Part shown: piece after piece, positions 6,579 to 9,967 of the stretch
Numbering within the stretch: position 1 is the stretch's first letter
How the letters are laid out: the number at the start of each line of letters is the position of its first letter
Assembly: GCA_026982175.1 (NCBI GenBank)
Contig: JALSHP010000344.1
Span: forward strand, 1 to 9,967
DNA length: 9,967 nucleotides
Direction: 5' to 3'
Source of the DNA: Campylobacteraceae bacterium
GTDB taxonomy: Bacteria; Campylobacterota; Campylobacteria; Campylobacterales; Sulfurovaceae
Program-made: the position numbers and the translations under genes
The notes under the pieces: generated by a model
Databases searched by the model: none
The model's input: only the letters and a program-made list of their open reading frames with translations
Told to the model about the DNA's origin: nothing

Positions 6579-7268
6579 TTATTTAAGTCCTGCTACTGAT
6601 TTAAAATAAGGGGTTAAACTTTTATCTGACATACCAAATACCGAAACATCCATCTGCTCAAATCGTGCATAAAAAGGAGTCATCGCTGTGTTAGGATTTG
6701 TCTTTAATGCTGTTCGTCCAATCACACTTTTTGAGATAGGGTCAATGACAAGTAGTTCATCTGCTGTCACTACTAAAACCAATCCTACTTGATTTTTTCT
6801 GGCAAACTTCTCTAAATTATTCATGCTAATAGAACTCTCCCCCTCTTGCATAAAATACAGAGAAAAAGCATCTGGATGAACCCATGTTCTTTGAAATTTT
6901 TTAGTAATCTGTTTGTAGGCTGTTTGGTTGGGTGCAATGAGCAGTACATTGTTGTAGAAATTTCCAAAAATCACCTTGTCCCCTACGGTAACAGGCGTTT
7001 TAATACTAGGAATATTTTTATGTAGCGTTGCTCTGTACGCCCCTACTTTTGCACTTGCTCCACCTTCTGAAACAAGCATATGGGTAATGGCAGAGAGTCC
7101 ATTACCGTAGTTGTGTACCACTATACCACTCATTCCTTTAGGAATATTTGAAGCAAGTGTTACGCTTGTATTGCTAACACTTTTAATGGAACTCTTAATA
7201 CTTGTTGGCAATGCATCGGCAACAAGCAGATAACTTGAAATTAAAATAGAAAATAAAATTTTTTTCAT
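6579..7268 (-). CDS. Exported protein with PgbA N-terminal-type domain
   Basis: Secreted or periplasmic protein of 229 residues. A signal peptide (MKKILFSILISSYLLVADA, cleavage likely after Ala19) precedes a mature region that resembles the N-terminal domain of the Helicobacter pylori plasminogen-binding protein PgbA. That domain runs over most of the protein: IPKGMSGIVVHNYGNG near residues 43-58, GDKVIFGNFYNNVLLIAPNQ around 101-120, WVHPDAFSLYF around 132-142 and LVVTADELLVIDP around 166-178. The long lysine-rich C-terminal part of PgbA is absent. In H. pylori pgbA is next to glcD, and the same adjacency is seen here, which supports the assignment. Plasminogen binding should not be assumed in an apparently free-living bacterium; the domain's native job is unknown. 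RBS AAGGA lies five bases upstream of the ATG, and this is the first gene of the operon. Confidence 0.8.
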   Translation of the reverse strand: MKKILFSILISSYLLVADALPTSIKSSIKSVSNTSVTLASNIPKGMSGIVVHNYGNGLSAITHMLVSEGGASAKVGAYRATLHKNIPSIKTPVTVGDKVIFGNFYNNVLLIAPNQTAYKQITKKFQRTWVHPDAFSLYFMQEGESSISMNNLEKFARKNQVGLVLVVTADELLVIDPISKSVIGRTALKTNPNTAMTPFYARFEQMDVSVFGMSDKSLTPYFKSVAGLK

Positions 7269-7295
7269 ATCTGTCCTTAAAACATAATTGAAAGG

Positions 7296-7301
7296 ATTAT
7301 A
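7296..7301 (-). promoter_or_regulatory. -10 box of the pgbA-like/glcD/yihY operon promoter
   Basis: The minus strand reads TATAAT at 7301-7296, a consensus -10, in the 57-base gap after the desaturase gene. Initiation near 7289 would give a leader of about 20 bases carrying the AAGGA ribosome binding site (complement of 7274-7278). No clear -35 is seen. This makes the three-gene operon independent of the desaturase transcript. Confidence 0.6.
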
Positions 7302-7325
7302 CTTATTAAAGTGTAATGATAAGCT

Positions 7326-8507
7326 TTAAACCCCATCGACTCTTAAAAGTTTGGTCTTCCCAACCATTAATTCAATGGTCATTTTCATCCGTTTAAAGAC
7401 AGACTCTTGGCGATATTCTAAGTTGTGCTTTTTGCAAATCTCTTTCACAATGGGTTGCATCTTTTGGTACTGGCTAAGGGGTAAGTTTGGAAAGAGATGA
7501 TGCTCAACTTGATAGTTTAGCCACCCATGCATGAAGTCAATAAAGTCTGAACCTGTGTTGTAGTTTACCGAGCCCATAATTTGACGCAAATAAAACTCCC
7601 CTTCTCCTTTTGAGGGTTCACTAAACATATAGATATCTTCAGCTGAATGGTTAGGAACAATGACTAAAAAAGAGTGCAAATTAGTAAACACTTCAGCCAA
7701 TACTACCACTAAAAGTGCCGTAAAGACCGCCGAGATACCAAAGGGAATAAAAAGAGCAGGAATTACCATAAACTTAATAATAAAATAAGGCAAAATATTG
7801 TCCATCCACAACTCAAGTCCCAATGGGGTTTTAGGACTCCAATCAAGTGATTCTATCTCAATTTTATCTTCCTCTTTTAGCTTCTTATTGGCTAAAACCC
7901 TTAATGTATTGGGTGCATAATAGGTAAATTTCCATGTCGCAGCAAATGAATAAATTAAGATATATCTTACCCACATTGGCATTTTTGATTGGGTTATCCA
8001 TTGGGTATTGAGTTCCACATTATCGGGGTCATCTTTTTCTCCTAAATGGTAATGGTGCATGATGTTATGCTCATATGACCAAGCTTTAGGTTCTATCCAA
8101 TCTAACCAATCAAGATAACGGCGACTCCCTTTGGCAAAGCCTTTTCGTGTATAGTGAAACGGTACATTGGGTACTTTATCATAAGCTCCATGTAAAATAG
8201 GGTGCGTAACATTTGCCCAACGGGCTACGTTCCCTGTACTAATAAGAAAGGCAGAGACAATGGCAAAACTCCAAAAGAGTAAACTACTCACAGGGGCAAA
8301 AAGCTCCAATGTCACCAATGCAACAATAAGCCCATAGCCTGAAAAGGTAAATGTTCTTCCCCATCGTTCCATTTTAAGAAGATGTTGAAAATCCTCTTCA
8401 CTGGGGTTTCCAATGTTCTCTTTAATCGCTTCAATATCTTGTTTAAGTTCTTCTTTGTCTATCTGCTCATAGGGGGTGTATTGTTGTATGGTCTCCACTT
8501 TTGACAT
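7326..8507 (-). CDS. Membrane fatty-acid desaturase (QxxHH third histidine box)
   Basis: Integral membrane di-iron enzyme expected to introduce a double bond into acyl chains of membrane lipids using O2 and an external electron donor. The 393 residues carry the three histidine boxes in order: HPILH (102-106), HNIMHH (147-152) and QVEHH (333-337). Gln in the first position of box three is typical of front-end (Delta-5/6-like) acyl-lipid desaturases rather than the HxxHH of Delta-9 enzymes, but specificity cannot be read from that alone. Hydrophobic pairs lie at about 53-91 and 236-285. There is no fused cytochrome b5 or ferredoxin domain, so electrons must come from elsewhere. RBS AGGAAG lies five bases before the ATG. 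It has its own promoter and stands alone, with its stop 57 bases before the next gene. Confidence 0.88.
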   Translation of the reverse strand: MSKVETIQQYTPYEQIDKEELKQDIEAIKENIGNPSEEDFQHLLKMERWGRTFTFSGYGLIVALVTLELFAPVSSLLFWSFAIVSAFLISTGNVARWANVTHPILHGAYDKVPNVPFHYTRKGFAKGSRRYLDWLDWIEPKAWSYEHNIMHHYHLGEKDDPDNVELNTQWITQSKMPMWVRYILIYSFAATWKFTYYAPNTLRVLANKKLKEEDKIEIESLDWSPKTPLGLELWMDNILPYFIIKFMVIPALFIPFGISAVFTALLVVVLAEVFTNLHSFLVIVPNHSAEDIYMFSEPSKGEGEFYLRQIMGSVNYNTGSDFIDFMHGWLNYQVEHHLFPNLPLSQYQKMQPIVKEICKKHNLEYRQESVFKRMKMTIELMVGKTKLLRVDGV

Positions 8508-8537
8508 CTATCTTCCTAATGTTTTTAATAATTTTTG

Positions 8538-8543
8538 ATTATA
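8538..8543 (-). promoter_or_regulatory. -10 box of the desaturase promoter
   Basis: The minus strand reads TATAAT at 8543-8538 (context CTATAATC). Initiation near 8531 gives a leader of roughly 23 bases that includes the AGGAAG ribosome binding site (complement of 8512-8517). The region upstream is A/T rich with no recognisable -35. Confidence 0.55.
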
Positions 8544-8597
8544 GATAAAAATTAATGAAGAGATTTTTAAGCCTTTCATAATATAAGAAGAATTTTT

Positions 8598-8637
8598 AAG
8601 GGTTGTAACCTATTGTAGAGTTTAATAGCCTTTTTTT
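8598..8637 (+). terminator. Weak terminator-like stem followed by T7
   Basis: CTATT (8610-8614) can pair with AATAG (8624-8628), and flanking AAGG (8598-8601) with CCTT (8629-8632) across an 8-base bulge, followed by a T run to 8637. It lies upstream of the desaturase on the opposite strand, and no plus-strand gene is known to end here. It is either chance or the end of a short transcript. Confidence 0.2.
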
Positions 8638-8651
8638 CTATAACTTTAAAT

Positions 8652-8741
8652 TATTATAAATATAATAGTTAATATTATTTTTTATTAATTTTTAATAAAT
8701 ATATTATTTTTTAATTATTCTTAAGCTTATATACTATATAA
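8652..8741. promoter_or_regulatory. A/T-only dyad cluster in the divergent intergenic region
   Basis: Three perfect dyads lie in this A/T-rich stretch: TATTATA/TATAATA (8652-8667, two-base centre), TTTATTAA/TTAATAAA (8681-8699, three-base centre) and TTATATA-C-TATATAA (8727-8741). The last overlaps the predicted -10 of the lipoprotein promoter. They could be regulator or nucleoid-protein binding sites, but low base complexity makes chance dyads likely. Confidence 0.3.
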
Positions 8742-8742
8742 T
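8737..8742 (+). promoter_or_regulatory. -10 box of the acidic lipoprotein promoter
   Basis: TATAAT at 8737-8742 is a consensus -10 followed by a T run. Initiation near 8749 gives a leader of about 37 bases containing AAGGA (8773-8777), eight bases before the ATG at 8786. No convincing -35 is visible. Confidence 0.55.
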
Positions 8743-8785
8743 TTTTTAAGTTAAAAATTATTAAATACAATTAAGGATCATTAAA

Positions 8786-9142
8786 ATGAAAAATTTATCA
8801 CTATATCTATTATTATCTATCGCAACACTAGCAACAACAGGATGTACAGCACATAATGATGTTATCTCAATGTCAGATGCCCATCTTTACAATGGAGATT
8901 TTGGAATGCTTCAAAATGATGAAGCAGATAGAATGGTACAACAAGAGTTGCTTACCATGAATTTACCAACAGAGATTGAGATGCCTCAAAATACCAATCC
9001 TGAGTGGACAACAGAGTTGACTAAAGACCCTGATGCTTTTTATGCTGAAGAATTTGTAGCAAAACCAGAGGTAATTACCTACAAATATAAATTTGATAAA
9101 AAATTCTACGACCATGCAGAGTGGCGTTCATCAGAGAATTAA
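8786..9142 (+). CDS. Small acidic lipoprotein, family not recognised
   Basis: Predicted lipoprotein of 118 residues that I cannot assign to a family. MKNLSLYLLLSIATLATTGC is a typical short signal with Cys20 as the likely lipidation site; Thr rather than Leu at -3 makes the lipobox imperfect. The mature part is strongly acidic (about 20 Asp/Glu against 8 Lys/Arg) and free of further cysteines. It has a Met/Gln/Asn/Pro-rich middle and ends in an aromatic and basic patch, YKYKFDKKFYDHAEW, near the C-terminus. No membrane helix or enzymatic motif follows the signal. A good RBS (AAGGA, 8773-8777) and a -10 box support expression as a single gene, and codon use looks like that of its neighbours. 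Downstream it converges on the PqiA-domain gene with only 14 bases between stops. Mature location, inner or outer membrane, is not decidable. Confidence 0.75.
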   Translation: MKNLSLYLLLSIATLATTGCTAHNDVISMSDAHLYNGDFGMLQNDEADRMVQQELLTMNLPTEIEMPQNTNPEWTTELTKDPDAFYAEEFVAKPEVITYKYKFDKKFYDHAEWRSSEN

Positions 9143-9166
9143 TATTGGTCAGGGACTTAGTTCTCT
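9133..9166. terminator. Inverted repeat over the converging gene ends
   Basis: AGAGAATTAA (9133-9142) can pair with TTAGTTCTCT (9157-9166) in plus-strand RNA over ten positions, including one G-U pair, with a 14-base loop. The arms are the last codons and stops of two convergent genes, both ending Glu-Asn-stop. No T tract follows on either strand, so intrinsic termination is doubtful; transcript-end protection is possible. Confidence 0.3.
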
Positions 9167-9967
9167 CTATCTGCTTGTTTCACCACAATAGAGAGAACAA
9201 AACTACTAAAGACAAAGCCCAAGAAGAGAAAAAAACCTACCTCTAAATGTGTTCCATTAGAGCTTATCATATTAACTGCGTTACGTTGTGCTTCTAGTTT
9301 TGAAAGTTCACTTCCTACCACACCATCTAAGCCTAAATATGCCATAAATATAGAAACCACCATTACATCTGCCATTGACCACTTGGTAGAAGAGAGGGCA
9401 AAAAATTTAATGATAGGATGTTGACCAATACGCTTAAAATAGAAATAAATAGTAATAGAGAGTACTTTTAAAAGTGGAAAAATGACCGAGAATGTTCCTA
9501 ATAATACTCCCACAAAAACCATTTTACCCTCTTGTGAATGTAACAATAGGCTTAACAAATCACTAATGCTTTTAGATTGAAAAAAGAGTATCTGATTTTC
9601 AAAAATAATTGGTTTGTCAAGTACCATAAAGTAGAGTTTAACTACTTTTGCTTCTATCTCTAACATTGGAAGCATTATTCCACTTACCAAAAGCGTGAGC
9701 GTTGTTGACGTGAGGATTAACAAGCCCAATGTCATCAGTTGACCTTGAAAAACAACTAAAAATATAATAAGCAATGCCATAAAAAGAATCTTCAACATAT
9801 CACCATTCATTAAAAGCGTATTGTGGTGAATTTTATCTTCTAAAAGTATGCTACACTCTTTTAAGTCATCGCTATTATACTTCTGAAGTAAGGCATTATA
9901 GGCACTCATATCGGTACTCTTTTCAAACTCCTTTTGCATAAACTCTTTAAGTTTCTCTCGAATAACA
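9157..9967 (-). CDS. PqiA-domain inner-membrane protein (5' end uncertain)
   Basis: Membrane protein of the paraquat-inducible protein A family, whose E. coli members work beside MCE-domain proteins (PqiB, YebT/LetB) in envelope lipid transport. Read from Met at 9939 it has 260 residues: a soluble, charged stretch of about 45-50 residues, then hydrophobic segments near 49-90, 138-168, 188-206 and 232-253. The family signature is KWSMADVMVVSIFMAYLGLDG (about 186-206), with MLPMLEIEAK (about 89-98) also typical. It holds one PqiA domain, half the size of E. coli PqiA, and lacks the Cys-rich zinc motifs. The frame is open to the right edge with plausible coding sequence, so the true start may lie outside; ATGs at 9939 and 9909 are the alternatives, neither with a clear RBS. 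No pqiB is visible within the window. Confidence 0.82.
   Translation of the reverse strand, partial: VIREKLKEFMQKEFEKSTDMSAYNALLQKYNSDDLKECSILLEDKIHHNTLLMNGDMLKILFMALLIIFLVVFQGQLMTLGLLILTSTTLTLLVSGIMLPMLEIEAKVVKLYFMVLDKPIIFENQILFFQSKSISDLLSLLLHSQEGKMVFVGVLLGTFSVIFPLLKVLSITIYFYFKRIGQHPIIKFFALSSTKWSMADVMVVSIFMAYLGLDGVVGSELSKLEAQRNAVNMISSNGTHLEVGFFLFLGFVFSSFVLSIVVKQADREN

Noticed and set aside
6579..7268. Virulence role by plasminogen binding
   Set aside because: Only the N-terminal domain is present and nothing else in the window suggests a host-associated lifestyle.
1..9967. CRISPR arrays, tRNA/rRNA genes, insertion sequences, phage genes or defence systems
   Set aside because: No regular spaced repeats, cloverleaf-like segments, transposase or integrase motifs or defence-type domains were seen; gene order and codon use look native throughout.

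Overview
The window looks like chromosomal DNA of a free-living member of the Campylobacterota (Sulfurimonas/Sulfurovum-like; genus not provable from this sequence). The grounds are low G+C with very A/T-rich intergenic regions, promoters with a clear TATAAT-type -10 but little -35, MurG, FtsW and FtsI proteins that read like the epsilonproteobacterial versions, and a gene set (PgbA N-terminal-domain protein, glcD, yihY) that I recall as neighbours in Helicobacter and Campylobacter. There is no sign of a phage, transposon, CRISPR array, integron or RNA gene. Almost all of the DNA is accounted for by ordinary single-copy genes.

Bases 1-3399 hold cell-division and peptidoglycan genes around a divergent promoter. 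ftsW (septal glycosyltransferase) and the start of murG (lipid II synthesis) run leftward with an ATGA overlap. ftsI, the transpeptidase partner of FtsW, runs rightward. In the same direction follow a DUF1439/YceB-type lipoprotein (20 bases after ftsI) and dgkA, diacylglycerol kinase (3 bases after the lipoprotein), so bases 1516-4340 look like one envelope operon.

Bases 4358-7268 are a tight leftward operon. Read in its own direction it runs: exported PgbA-N-domain protein, GlcD-type FAD oxidase, then YihY/BrkB membrane protein, with gaps of 1 and 3 bases. It has a good promoter and RBS in front of the first gene. Bases 7326-8507 encode a membrane fatty-acid desaturase with its own promoter, also leftward.

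Bases 8508-8785 are an extremely A/T-rich divergent intergenic region with promoters in both directions and several perfect dyads. To its right lies a small acidic lipoprotein of no recognised family. The window ends with a leftward PqiA-domain membrane protein that is open at the right edge.

The common theme is the envelope: septal wall synthesis, lipid recycling, acyl-chain desaturation, lipoproteins and a PqiA-type membrane protein. I do not see a clearly new multi-gene system. The best leads are the DUF1439 lipoprotein placed between ftsI and dgkA, the unassigned acidic lipoprotein with its dyad-rich promoter region, and the QxxHH-type desaturase.
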